Shown: positions 36,717 through 45,383, counted from the stretch's first letter. The stretch is 53,797 bases of DNA from an uncultured Phocaeicola sp. (GCA_944320885.1 CALUJE010000020.1:1-53797); one strand, 5' to 3'. Numbers and translations are program-made. The notes: generated by a model from the letters alone, not told the origin.

Positions 36717-38708
36717 ATGGAAACAAATCTAAACGAAAAGACCGACACTCACGCAAACGATACGTGTACATGCCATTCCCACTCTGCATGTGGCTGCGGA
36801 TGTCACTGCCACGAAGAGAAAGGAAACAGCATACGTGACTTTGTCATGCCAGCCCTCTCATTCTGCCTGCTCATAGCCGGTATTATCATGAACCATACCG
36901 GAACCTCCTGGTTTGCCGCACAGTCAGTCAAGCTCATCTGGTTCCTCGTTGCATTCCTGCCCGTAGGATTACCCGTCATACAGGAAGCGTGGGAGGCCGT
37001 ACGGGAAAAAGATTTTTTCAGTGAATTTACACTGATGCTCATAGCTTCTATCGGAGCCTTCTGCATCGGTGAGTATCCCGAAGCCGTAGCCGTAATGCTG
37101 TTTTATACTATCGGAGAGACCTTGCAGCACAGAGCCGTAGACAAGGCCTCACGCAATATCAGCCGATTGCTTGATGTACGTCCGGAAAGGACTTCGGTGC
37201 TGCGAAACGGAAATTATACGGATATATCACCCAAAGAAGTACGTACGGGAGAACTGATTGAAATCAAACCGGGCGAACGTATTCCGCTGGACGGAGTGCT
37301 TACCGAAGAAGAAGCCACGTTCGACACATCAGCCCTTACGGGAGAGAGCATGCCGCGCACCATTGCCAAAGGCGGAGAAGTGCTGGCGGGAATGATATCT
37401 GCCGGACAGACCGTGCACTTGCAGGTAGTCCGCCCCTACGAAAGCAGTACACTGGCACGCATCCTGGCACTGGTGAAGGACGCTTCCGAGCGCAAGGCTC
37501 CCGCCGAACTGTTTATCCGCCGCTTTGCACGCGTCTACACTCCCATTGTCATCGCGCTAGCTCTTTGTATCATTGCCGTACCTGCTCTCATAAGCTTCTT
37601 TTCGCCCTCGTTTGAATATGTTTTTGCCGACTGGCTTTATCGCGGACTGGTATTTCTGGTTATCTCCTGCCCCTGCGCACTGGTCATCAGCGTACCGCTG
37701 GGATACTTTGCCGGTATCGGAGCCGCTTCACGTGCGGGTATTCTGTTCAAGGGCGGCAACTATCTCGATGCCATTACACACGTCAGCAGCATTGCTTTCG
37801 ACAAGACTGGCACACTGACCAGTGGCAAGTTTCAGGTGACGCACGTGGCATGTGAGGGCATGACCGAAGAAGAACTGCTGAGTATCGTGGCAGCCGTAGA
37901 GAGCAAAAGTACGCATCCCATAGCACAGGCCATTGTGGAATATGCCAACCAACGCGGCATCGTATCCGCACCGGCAGAGTCTATGCACGAAATGCCGGGA
38001 TACGGAGCCGAAGCCGTGGTAAACGGAAAGAAAATACAAGTAGGAAACGTACGCCTGTTTGAAAAGGAACATATACAAATATCCGGAAAGCTGTCGGACA
38101 ACACGGGCACAACCGTTATCTGTACCATCGACAGCAAATATGCCGGTATGCTGACCTTGTCCGACGAACTGAAAGAGGATGCCTCCGCAGCCATCGGCCG
38201 ACTGAAGAATATGGGTATCAACGACCTCATTCTCCTTTCGGGCGACAAAAAGGAAATCGTAGAAGAATACGCACACCGTCTGGGAATAGAAAAGGCTTAC
38301 GGTGAACTGCTGCCCGAAGACAAGGCCCGGTATGTGGAAGAGAAGGCCAAGCAGCCGAGACAATCGGTAGCTTTCGTCGGAGACGGAATGAACGATGCTC
38401 CCGTACTGGCACTGAGCAACGTTGGTATCGCCATGGGCGGATGGGGTTCTGATGCGGCCATTGAAAGTGCCGATGTGGTAATCCAGACCGACCAGCCCTC
38501 GAAAGTAGCTACCGCCATACGGATAGGACGGACCACACGTGCCATTGTGCGACAGAACATTGTGGGTGCCATTTCCATAAAGGTCATCATCATGGCGGCC
38601 GGAGTTCTGGGATATGCTTCCATGTGGGGAGCCGTATTTGCCGACGTGGGTGTGGCCCTGCTGGCAGTACTCAACTCCGTGCGTATCATGGGAAAGAAAT
38701 TTGAATAA
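36717..38708 (+). CDS. zntA: Zn2+/Cd2+/Pb2+-exporting P1B-type ATPase
   Basis: A 663-residue heavy-metal P-type ATPase. The N-terminus has no HMA fold; instead it carries a short Cys/His-rich tail (CTCHSH...CGCGCHCHEE, about residues 19-37), a likely metal-collecting segment. TM helices follow, then the actuator motif TGES (ALTGESMP), the metal-binding C318-P-C320 in TM6 (SCPCALVIS), the phosphorylation site D362-K-T-G-T-L-T, the HP motif (STHPIAQA) and the hinge GDGMNDAP. CPC followed by ALVIS is typical of the Zn/Cd/Pb subtype, in contrast to the CPCALGLATP of copper pumps. Operon with copA and a Fur-family gene supports metal detoxification. Confidence 0.9.
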   Translation: METNLNEKTDTHANDTCTCHSHSACGCGCHCHEEKGNSIRDFVMPALSFCLLIAGIIMNHTGTSWFAAQSVKLIWFLVAFLPVGLPVIQEAWEAVREKDFFSEFTLMLIASIGAFCIGEYPEAVAVMLFYTIGETLQHRAVDKASRNISRLLDVRPERTSVLRNGNYTDISPKEVRTGELIEIKPGERIPLDGVLTEEEATFDTSALTGESMPRTIAKGGEVLAGMISAGQTVHLQVVRPYESSTLARILALVKDASERKAPAELFIRRFARVYTPIVIALALCIIAVPALISFFSPSFEYVFADWLYRGLVFLVISCPCALVISVPLGYFAGIGAASRAGILFKGGNYLDAITHVSSIAFDKTGTLTSGKFQVTHVACEGMTEEELLSIVAAVESKSTHPIAQAIVEYANQRGIVSAPAESMHEMPGYGAEAVVNGKKIQVGNVRLFEKEHIQISGKLSDNTGTTVICTIDSKYAGMLTLSDELKEDASAAIGRLKNMGINDLILLSGDKKEIVEEYAHRLGIEKAYGELLPEDKARYVEEKAKQPRQSVAFVGDGMNDAPVLALSNVGIAMGGWGSDAAIESADVVIQTDQPSKVATAIRIGRTTRAIVRQNIVGAISIKVIIMAAGVLGYASMWGAVFADVGVALLAVLNSVRIMGKKFE

Positions 38709-38731
38709 ACAAAAGACAAAGAAACAACGAT

Positions 38732-41254
38732 ATGAACAGGATTGTGAAAAAGAAAGATACTTACCCCATTTCCGGAATGAGCTGCGCATCGTGCGCCGCA
38801 CGGGTAAGTAAGGTTTTGAACAGTCAGCACGGTGTGTACGAGGCACGCGTGAATTATGCATCGGCCACCGCACAAGTGATATATAATCCGGAAGAGTGTT
38901 CTTCGGAAACGCTGAAAGCTGCCGTGCAGAATGCAGGATATGACCTGCTGATAAATACAAGTCCGACTGAAGAATGCATCGAAGAAGAACATAAAAAACG
39001 GTATGCCGCCCTGAAACGTCAGACGTGGGGAGCCGTGCTTCTGGCTATTCCCATCATGATACTGAGCATGTGTTGCATGGAAGTAAGCTATGTGAAGTAT
39101 ATCGTATGGCTGCTTGCCACCATCGTAGTCTTCGGATTCGGAGACCATTTCTATGCCAGTGCCTGGCGGCAGCTGAAACATGGTAGCTGCAACATGGATA
39201 CGTTGGTGGCCATCAGCACGGGAATAGCTTACCTGTTCAGCATGTTCAACCTGTTCTACCCTGATTTCTGGATCTCACGGGGCATCGAGCCTCACATCTA
39301 TTTCGAATCGGCCAGCGTTATCATTGCCTTTATCCTGCTGGGACGGACGCTTGAGGAACGTGCCAAGCAAAAAACTTCGGAGGCTATCAGAAAACTGGCC
39401 GGACTGCAACCCAAGACCGTAAGCGTACTGACCGATACGGGCGAAACGGTTATCCCCATCGAACAGGTACGACCGGGCAACATCCTCATCGTACATCCGG
39501 GAGAACGCATCGCTGCCGACGGAACCGTTACCGACGGAGAATCGTATGTAGACGAAAGCACGCTGACCGGAGAGCCTGTACCTTCTTTTAAACAGGCTGG
39601 CGAGAAAGTGTATTCCGGAACCATGAACCAGAAAGGAGCTTTCCGCTTCAAGGCCGACAAGACCGGACAAGATACCATGCTCGCACAAATCATACGCATG
39701 GTGCAGGACGCACAGGGAAGCAAGGCTCCCGTACAGAAGCTGGCCGACAAGGTGGCCGGTGTTTTCGTTCCGGTCATCATCGGTCTGTCGGTACTGGTAC
39801 TTATACTGTGGCTGGCCTTTGCTCCGGAAACCGGACTGACACACGGTATACTTGCCATGATTACGGTACTTATCATTGCCTGCCCGTGCGCATTGGGACT
39901 GGCCACTCCTACAGCGCTGATTGTGGGTATAGGCAAAGGAGCCGAGTATGGAATCCTCATAAAGGATGCAACCAGTCTGGAAACAGCACGCAGGATTGAT
40001 ACGATAGTACTCGACAAGACAGGTACCATTACCGAAGGGCGGCCGGCGGTGACGAATGAATATTGGGCCGGCGGACAAAATACCCGCCGAGACATTCTTT
40101 ACAGTCTGGAACGCCTGTCGGAACATCCGCTGGCAGAGGCCGTCACCAAGGCTCTTGAAAAGGAAAAGAGCGTTGACATAACGCATTTCACGAATATTCC
40201 CGGAAAAGGCGTAAAAGGAACAGTCGGCAACGAGACTTACTATGCCGGTAATCTGAATCTGCTCCGCGAAAACAACATTTATATTGAAGATGCACTGCTC
40301 CGTAAGGCGGAAGACTGGCTCCGCGAGGCTAAAACGGTAATCTGGTTTGCCGACTCCATGAAGGCCGAAGGAGTGATTGCCATTACAGACAAAATCAAGG
40401 ATTCGTCTATCCGTGCCATTGAATCACTGCATAAAATGGGCATCACCATCCATATGCTTACCGGAGACAACGCCACCTCTGCTGCCGCCGTAGCAAAAGC
40501 TGCCGGAATCAAGCATTACCAGTCGGGCATGCTTCCGCAGGATAAGGCGCTTATCATAAAGCATCTGCAGGAAGAAGGACACAAAGTAGGCATGGTGGGT
40601 GACGGCATCAACGACAGCGCCGCGCTGGCACAGGCCGACCTGAGCATCGCCATGGGAAAAGGAAGCGACATCGCCATGGATACGGCTATGGTAACCATCC
40701 TTTCGTCCGACCTGACAAAGATTCCCGAAGCCATACGCCTGTCGCAACTCACCCTGCGCACCATTCATCAGAACTTGTTCTGGGCATTTGTATATAACAT
40801 CATCGCCATACCGGTAGCTGCGGGAATATTCTACCCCATCAACGGTTTTCTGCTGAATCCGATGATAGGTGGAGCGGCAATGGCTTTCAGCAGTGTAAGC
40901 GTAGTAACCAACAGCCTACGCCTGAAACGGAAAAGAATAGATTGCGGTTGCGGCGATGCACCACAAGCCTCTACAGCCGAAACAACTGAAACAATTGAAA
41001 CTACAGAAATAATCGAAAATATCAATTCTCAAAAAGAAATCTGTATGAAACAGGAATTTAAAGTAGAAGGCATGATGTGCGACCATTGCCGCATGCATGT
41101 AGAAAAGGCATTGAACAGTATGGAAGGCGTGAAAGCTACCGTCACCCTGAATCCGCCCACAGCCATTATCGAAGCGGACAGAGAATTCAGTGTAGAAGAG
41201 CTCCAGGACGTGATTACTGAAAAAGCGGGCGACTACACAATCAGCAAACCGTAA
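38732..41254 (+). CDS. copA: Cu+-exporting P1B-type ATPase with an N-terminal and a C-terminal HMA domain
   Basis: An 840-residue copper pump. An N-terminal HMA domain (about 8-75) has GMSCASC. Membrane helices are followed by LTGEP, the copper-type C384-P-C386-ALGLATP motif, phosphorylation site D428-K-T-G-T-I-T, SEHPLAEA and GDGINDSAAL. After the last helix pair, a Thr/Glu-rich linker (about 745-771) leads to a second HMA domain (772-840; GMMCDHC with C783 and C786). This last module has the length and motif of a free CopZ chaperone and starts at an in-frame ATG (41045). It lies 23 bases after the zinc pump gene. Cu+ export is well supported; the fused chaperone is unusual in position. Confidence 0.93.
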   Translation: MNRIVKKKDTYPISGMSCASCAARVSKVLNSQHGVYEARVNYASATAQVIYNPEECSSETLKAAVQNAGYDLLINTSPTEECIEEEHKKRYAALKRQTWGAVLLAIPIMILSMCCMEVSYVKYIVWLLATIVVFGFGDHFYASAWRQLKHGSCNMDTLVAISTGIAYLFSMFNLFYPDFWISRGIEPHIYFESASVIIAFILLGRTLEERAKQKTSEAIRKLAGLQPKTVSVLTDTGETVIPIEQVRPGNILIVHPGERIAADGTVTDGESYVDESTLTGEPVPSFKQAGEKVYSGTMNQKGAFRFKADKTGQDTMLAQIIRMVQDAQGSKAPVQKLADKVAGVFVPVIIGLSVLVLILWLAFAPETGLTHGILAMITVLIIACPCALGLATPTALIVGIGKGAEYGILIKDATSLETARRIDTIVLDKTGTITEGRPAVTNEYWAGGQNTRRDILYSLERLSEHPLAEAVTKALEKEKSVDITHFTNIPGKGVKGTVGNETYYAGNLNLLRENNIYIEDALLRKAEDWLREAKTVIWFADSMKAEGVIAITDKIKDSSIRAIESLHKMGITIHMLTGDNATSAAAVAKAAGIKHYQSGMLPQDKALIIKHLQEEGHKVGMVGDGINDSAALAQADLSIAMGKGSDIAMDTAMVTILSSDLTKIPEAIRLSQLTLRTIHQNLFWAFVYNIIAIPVAAGIFYPINGFLLNPMIGGAAMAFSSVSVVTNSLRLKRKRIDCGCGDAPQASTAETTETIETTEIIENINSQKEICMKQEFKVEGMMCDHCRMHVEKALNSMEGVKATVTLNPPTAIIEADREFSVEELQDVITEKAGDYTISKP

Positions 41255-41284
41255 AAGATTGATTTCCCCATAAACGTCACTCAT

Positions 41285-41725
41285 ATGAATACGGACGACG
41301 AAAACAGAATCCTGGAACGGAAGGGGGTAAAGCCTACCTCCAACCGCATCCTCGTATTGCGGGCACTGATTGCCTCCAGCCAACCGGTTTCACTTCCCGA
41401 ACTGGAGGACGCCATGCCCACAATGGACAAATCGAGCATATTCCGGGTATTGAGCCTGTTTGTAGAGCATCACATCGTTCATGCGCTGGAAGACGGCAGC
41501 GGCATGCTGAAATATGAAATTTGTGACGGCGAAGACCAATGTACGCTTGATGACATGCACACCCATTTCTACTGCGAAGCATGCCATCAGACGTTTTGTT
41601 TCAAGACGATTCATATTCCGGAAATTGCCCTTCCCGAAGGCTTCGTCATGCATTCCATCAACTATGTGGTGAAAGGCATATGCCCCAAATGCGCAAGAAA
41701 GGTTTCAGCCGGAAAGAAAGATTAA
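41285..41725 (+). CDS. Fur-family metal-responsive regulator
   Basis: A 146-residue winged-helix regulator. Residues about 10-85 form the DNA-binding domain (PTSNRILVLRAL and MDKSSIFRVLSLF). The C-terminal dimer domain contains the HxHxxC pattern HTHFYCEACHQTFC and a second zinc pair CPKC near residues 133-136, which build the structural Zn site of Fur/Zur proteins. It ends the operon with two metal ATPases, 30 bases after copA, so it may sense zinc or another metal and regulate export. Fur, Zur and other subtypes cannot be distinguished reliably here. Confidence 0.88.
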   Translation: MNTDDENRILERKGVKPTSNRILVLRALIASSQPVSLPELEDAMPTMDKSSIFRVLSLFVEHHIVHALEDGSGMLKYEICDGEDQCTLDDMHTHFYCEACHQTFCFKTIHIPEIALPEGFVMHSINYVVKGICPKCARKVSAGKKD

Positions 41726-41751
41726 AGCCTGCCACAACCTACCACAAGCAC

Positions 41752-41791
41752 AAAAAAAGACTCTGAACTCACATCACGTGAGCAATCAGAG
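41752..41791 (-). terminator. Terminator of the cupin transcript
   Basis: CTCTGA and CTCAC pair with GTGAG and TCAGAG in a stem with an internal bulge. The A7 run just upstream on the + strand gives a U-run in - strand RNA. It lies about 175 bases past the cupin stop and also sits between convergent genes. Confidence 0.75.
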
Positions 41792-41966
41792 CCATACAAA
41801 TCCATGAAAAAAGAAAGCGAAAAAACTGTTTCTGTCTTCTAAACTTAATATATTTATCACCTAATACGAATGTTGCAAATATAAAGCAACCCTAATCAGA
41901 CAGCAATACCTAAAAATAATGATTTACATAAACGCTTTCTTTATAAATAAAGGTAATTTCTTACAA

Positions 41967-42416
41967 TCACCATTCTACTTTATTGTCCGATAACACGCCA
42001 TCTGCTGCGTCTTCTGCGGTAAATGTACCTCCTTTATACTGCACACAAAGCATTACCAGAGGTTCTGTCCCATTATTACGCACTGAACGCAAACCGGCTG
42101 GAGAGACGCGAACAATACAACCTTCTGCAACCGGAAAAATCTTTCCATCTACCTGAAACTCTCCTTTACCGGAAAGAAAAAAATACAGTTCTTCGTGATT
42201 TTTATGCTTGTGAAGGAAACCGGTTTCTGTTCCCGGCGCAAAAGATTGAAACGAAAAATCGGCTCCGGTAGCCTGCAAAGCTGTACCTCCAAAAACCTTA
42301 CCGGGAATCCTTACATTCGGACCAAGTTCCAATACATACTCATTCAAATCATTCAGATTACCAACACTGATAGCACTAAAATTTTCTGCCTCAGAAATTT
42401 TCTCAATTTGTTTCAT
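41967..42416 (-). CDS. Single-domain cupin protein
   Basis: A 149-residue cytoplasmic protein from the ATG at 42416; an upstream in-frame ATG would add 13 residues but would place the promoter inside the gene. The cupin fold is indicated by the two motifs GTETGFLHKHKNHEELYFFL, with the His/His/Glu metal-ligand set, and the later GCIVRVSPAGLRSVRNNG, where the second His is absent (replaced by R). Small cupins bind metals or small molecules and can be dioxygenases or redox-linked proteins. It is divergent from an HxlR regulator, with shared operator-like sites, suggesting a stress-induced role. Confidence 0.83.
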   Translation of the reverse strand: MKQIEKISEAENFSAISVGNLNDLNEYVLELGPNVRIPGKVFGGTALQATGADFSFQSFAPGTETGFLHKHKNHEELYFFLSGKGEFQVDGKIFPVAEGCIVRVSPAGLRSVRNNGTEPLVMLCVQYKGGTFTAEDAADGVLSDNKVEW

Positions 42417-42436
42417 ATTCTTTTCAATTAAAAAAC

Positions 42437-42518
42437 GGTTACTAGTATTTTTCACATCACAAAGATAATGTACAACATATTATTTGTCAAGAAGTTACTT
42501 TTTAACCAGATAGTAACC
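42437..42518. promoter_or_regulatory. Operator-like GTTACT half-sites around the cupin promoter
   Basis: GGTTACT (42437-42443), GTTACT (42494-42499) and the inverted AGTAACC (42512-42518) bracket the cupin promoter. The last two form a perfect inverted repeat with a 12-base spacer. HxlR-family regulators such as YodB bind sites containing TACT and AGTAAC-like arms, so these are candidate sites for the adjacent regulator. Confidence 0.55.
42460..42490 (-). promoter_or_regulatory. Promoter of the cupin gene
   Basis: On the - strand a TTG (42488-42490) is followed after 20 bases by TATCTTTG (42460-42467), matching the Bacteroides -33/-7 pattern. It supports the cupin start at 42416, leaving a leader of about 40 bases. 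Confidence 0.75.
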
Positions 42519-42593
42519 TTTTACTCGGTTTTGCAGAAAAACAGCCATTTATGAGACTAAAAAAATCAAGAAAAAATATAACCGCTCTATACA

Positions 42594-42622
42594 TTGTAGC
42601 AAACAAATTCATATTAGTTTTG
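42594..42622 (+). promoter_or_regulatory. Promoter of the HxlR-type gene
   Basis: TTG (42594-42596) and TAGTTTTG (42615-42622) are separated by 18 bases, close to the Bacteroides promoter pattern. The ATG at 42669 lies 46 bases after the -7 box, which supports that start over the TTG codon at 42651. Confidence 0.6.
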
Positions 42623-42668
42623 CATTTGAAAACCAACAAGCAAACATCTGTTGAAAAATTATCCGAAC

Positions 42669-43046
42669 ATGCAGAAAAAGGAAGATAAAAATTCAATCAT
42701 AGAGTTCTGTCCCATAAGAAATGTAATAGCCCGCTTCGGAAACAAATGGGCATTTCTTGTATTGTTCATTATCAATGAACATAAAGTAATCCGCTTCAAT
42801 GAACTGTGTCGGGAGATTCCTGACGTGTCGTCACGCGTGCTGTCGGGTACACTACGCACATTAGAAGCCGATGGACTCATTTCACGTAAAGTTTATCCGG
42901 TTGTACCTCCCAAAGTGGAATACCGGCTTACGGAAATAGGAGAATCTCTGATTCCACACATCATACATCTGACCGAGTGGGCACAAGCCAACATGAAGAA
43001 AATAGTTGCACACCGTGAACAGTTCAGCCACAAACAGATGAAATGA
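42669..43046 (+). CDS. HxlR-family (MarR-like) transcriptional regulator
   Basis: A 125-residue winged-helix protein. The family signature is near the N-terminus: C-P-I-R-N-V followed by RFGNKWAFLVLF, including the Cys that in some HxlR members (YodB, HypR) senses electrophiles or disulfide stress. The recognition region is VSSRVLSGTLRTLEADGLISR, with the wing in VPPKVEYRLTEIG. The start used is the ATG at 42669; a TTG 18 bases upstream is possible. Divergent from the cupin gene with half-sites between, so it probably represses that gene. Ligand or thiol switch unknown. Confidence 0.88.
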   Translation: MQKKEDKNSIIEFCPIRNVIARFGNKWAFLVLFIINEHKVIRFNELCREIPDVSSRVLSGTLRTLEADGLISRKVYPVVPPKVEYRLTEIGESLIPHIIHLTEWAQANMKKIVAHREQFSHKQMK

Positions 43047-43170
43047 AACTTTATAAGTTATAAATAAAAAAAGCAAGGCTATAAATCCTGAGAATACAGG
43101 CTATAAATAAAAAAATCATAAGTTATGATTTTCCGGACGATAAGTGATGAAAAACAAAAACGTCTATATA

Positions 43171-43205
43171 AAAAACAAGCTACATCCGGAAAATCCGGAC
43201 ATAGC
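43171..43205 (-). terminator. Terminator of the ribosomal protein-tsf operon
   Basis: GCTATGTCCGGA pairs with TCCGGATGTAGC (two G-U pairs) around a 3-base loop on the - strand, followed by TTGTTTTTT. It lies about 35-65 bases past the tsf stop codon. Confidence 0.88.
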
Positions 43206-43237
43206 CTGCAATATCATTATTAAAGATTACTCCTTAA

Positions 43238-44230
43238 TTATTCAGCACGCAAAGTGAAGCGTTTGAATTCTGCAACGGTAAGTTCAGGATCAGCAGCTTT
43301 CAACACGTCTGCTACAGTCTGCTTCGGATCCATGATGCTTTCCTGGTTCAACAGACAAACTTCTTTCAAGAATTTGCCCAGACGACCTTTAGCAATATTT
43401 TCAATCATAGCTTGTGGCAGATTAGCAGCTTTTTCTTCTGAAACCTTAGCGATGATTTCCTTAGCCTTAGCTACATCTTCAGCAGTAATCCATCCCTTAG
43501 CCATGTTGCTTTCCATGTGCTCTTCGCTATCAACATGAGCAGGGTTGATACCAGCTTTCTTCAAAGCAGCTTCTACAGCCTTCTGAACTTGCTCAACCTT
43601 GGTCTTTTCAATAGCTACATTGATTTCATTTTGTTTAACTGATTCAGGAACACCAGCCTCGTCAACAGCGATAGGATTCATTGCAGCAATCTGCATACAG
43701 ATTTCGTGAGCAACTTTTTCATCGCAAACCTTGTTGAAAGCAACGATTGTACAAAGCTGATTCTTGTTCATGTGGTTATATACAGCAGTGCAAGGACCAG
43801 AAACGAAGTTGAAACCATCCAGTTCAGTCTTTTCACCGGTAACACCGCTACGTTCAACGATAGCATCAGCAACAGTACCGTTACCCATCGGCAAAGCCTT
43901 AACTTCGTCAAGAGTCTGGCACTTGTTTGCGATAGCAGCGTCCAGAATAGCCTGAGTCAAAGCTACGAAATCAGCATTCTTTGCAACGAAGTCAGTTTCG
44001 CACTTCAAAGCAATCATTGCAGCATAATCACCAGTAGATTTAGCCAACACACAACCTTCTGAAGTTTCGCGGTCTGAACGTTTTGCAGCTACTGCCTGTC
44101 CTTTTTTACGAATAATTTCCATTGCCTTATCGAAGTCGCCTTCAGCATCGTTCAAAGCATTCTTGCAATCCATCATACCAGCTCCGGTCATTTTGCGAAG
44201 CTTGGTAATATCTGCCATACTTACAGCCAT
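43238..44230 (-). CDS. tsf: Translation elongation factor Ts
   Basis: A 330-residue EF-Ts, the nucleotide exchange factor that restores EF-Tu-GTP. The N-terminal UBA-like domain has GAGMMDCKNALNDAEGD, and the core has the TDFVAKNADF motif that contacts EF-Tu. Bacteroidota EF-Ts proteins are longer than E. coli's 283 residues, so the length is normal for the group. It is the last gene of the operon after rpsB, the same pairing found in most bacteria. Confidence 0.97.
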   Translation of the reverse strand: MAVSMADITKLRKMTGAGMMDCKNALNDAEGDFDKAMEIIRKKGQAVAAKRSDRETSEGCVLAKSTGDYAAMIALKCETDFVAKNADFVALTQAILDAAIANKCQTLDEVKALPMGNGTVADAIVERSGVTGEKTELDGFNFVSGPCTAVYNHMNKNQLCTIVAFNKVCDEKVAHEICMQIAAMNPIAVDEAGVPESVKQNEINVAIEKTKVEQVQKAVEAALKKAGINPAHVDSEEHMESNMAKGWITAEDVAKAKEIIAKVSEEKAANLPQAMIENIAKGRLGKFLKEVCLLNQESIMDPKQTVADVLKAADPELTVAEFKRFTLRAE

Positions 44231-44283
44231 AGTTTTTTCTTTATTTTTGGGTTAATAACAATTTCATCTTATTTAAAACGAGA

Positions 44284-44351
44284 AGAGTTGAAGGCTGAAG
44301 GTGAAAGTACCGGGATGAAACATCTCAACTCTCAACTCTCAACTTTCAACT
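44284..44351. repeat. Four 7-bp direct repeats between rpsB and tsf
   Basis: CTCAACT occurs three times in a row (44324-44344), followed by TTCAACT (44345-44351). An AGAGTTGA copy in the other orientation lies at 44284-44291, so the array can fold back on it. The arrangement would form a hairpin in the rpsB-tsf intercistronic RNA and may be a hot spot for copy-number change. Confidence 0.7.
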
Positions 44352-44382
44352 CTTATCTATGTAGTTGTTGCTTAATTACTGA

Positions 44383-45222
44383 TTAAGCCTCTTCGTCGTC
44401 TTTCATGAAAGCAGCAGCCTTGCTTGCATTGATTGCAGCTTCAGTTGATTTGTCAAGACGAGCTTTTGCAGCGCCTTTTTTCTTGTTAGGAGCTTTAGGA
44501 GCCTCACCGGCAGCTTCCATATCAACTTTTTCAGCTTTTCTTTCTTCCAGTCCTTCAGCGATAGCACCGCAGCAAGCATCAAGAATTACTTCGATTGACT
44601 TGTTTGCGTCATCGTTTGCAGGGATTACGAAATCTACATTGTTAGGATCTGAGTTTGTATCAACGATAGCAAATACAGGAATACCCAAACGGTTAGCTTC
44701 GCGAACTGCAATGTTTTCTTTCATTACGTCAACAACGAACAAAGCAGACGGCAGACGAGTCAAATCTGCGATAGAACCAAGGTTCTTGTCCAATTTAGCA
44801 CGTTGACGTGAAATCTGAAGGATTTCTCTTTTTGAAAGGTTTGCATAAGTACCATCGTTAGTCAACTTATCGATAGTAGCCATTTTCTTCACAGCCTTAC
44901 GGATAGTCGGGAAGTTGGTCAACATACCACCCGGCCAGCGCTCGATTACATAAGGCATATTAACAGAAGCAGCCTTGTCAGCTACAACTTGTTTAGCTTG
45001 TTTCTTAGTAGCAACGAACAGGATTTTCTTTCCTGATTTAGCAATTTGTTTCAAAGCTTCAGCAGCTTCGTCTACTTTTGCTGCAGTTTTATGGAGGTCA
45101 ATGATATGAATACCATTGCGTTCCATGAAGATATAAGGAGCCATTGCAGGGTTCCACTTTCTTTTCAAGTGTCCGAAGTGGCAACCAGCCTCCAATAAAG
45201 TATCAAATGTTATTCTTGACAT
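44383..45222 (-). CDS. rpsB: 30S ribosomal protein S2
   Basis: A 279-residue ribosomal protein. The start at 45222 gives MSRITFDTLLEAGCHFGH, the conserved S2 N-terminus; a longer reading frame would add 17 unrelated residues. Family motifs follow: WNPAMAPYIFMERNGIHIIDL, RWPGGMLTNFPTIR in part, and the C-terminal IPVFAIVDTNSDP. A lysine/alanine-rich C-terminal tail (about 235-279) extends it beyond E. coli S2 and is usual in Bacteroidota. It lies 161 bases after rpsI, with a structured intergenic region that could be an S2 leader. Confidence 0.97.
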   Translation of the reverse strand: MSRITFDTLLEAGCHFGHLKRKWNPAMAPYIFMERNGIHIIDLHKTAAKVDEAAEALKQIAKSGKKILFVATKKQAKQVVADKAASVNMPYVIERWPGGMLTNFPTIRKAVKKMATIDKLTNDGTYANLSKREILQISRQRAKLDKNLGSIADLTRLPSALFVVDVMKENIAVREANRLGIPVFAIVDTNSDPNNVDFVIPANDDANKSIEVILDACCGAIAEGLEERKAEKVDMEAAGEAPKAPNKKKGAAKARLDKSTEAAINASKAAAFMKDDEEA

Positions 45223-45297
45223 TGTGTTTATTCTTTTAAATCGTTTACATTCTTTTTTGTTTTCACCAACCACCGGGTAGTCCTTTCAAAAGTGGAA

Positions 45298-45337
45298 TCC
45301 CGACAGTTTAGATACTAAACGCTTATTCAGTTCGGGT
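45298..45337 (-). promoter_or_regulatory. Structured leader upstream of rpsB (candidate autoregulatory element)
   Basis: On the - strand CCCGA pairs with TCGGG, enclosing a second hairpin GTTTAG-TAT-CTAAAC. The sequence ACTACCCG recurs about 60 bases downstream (near 45275). S2 is known to repress its own operon in other bacteria through an rpsB leader; whether this unrelated-looking structure does so is inference. Confidence 0.45.
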
Positions 45338-45383
45338 AGTTATTGAGCTTAATAGCAATAAACAAAAACCTACAAACTCAATA

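Noticed and set aside
37728..39181. Long antisense frames opposite the two metal ATPase genes
   Set aside because: They mirror codon bias of the well-supported P-type ATPases on the + strand and have no domain likeness.
39275..40186. Antisense frames opposite copA
   Set aside because: Same reason: the + strand gene has every family motif, and the antisense translations have none.
41875..41882. A - strand TATATTTG promoter-like box
   Set aside because: It would transcribe only into the end of the Fur-family gene through the cupin terminator, so it is probably a chance match in AT-rich DNA.
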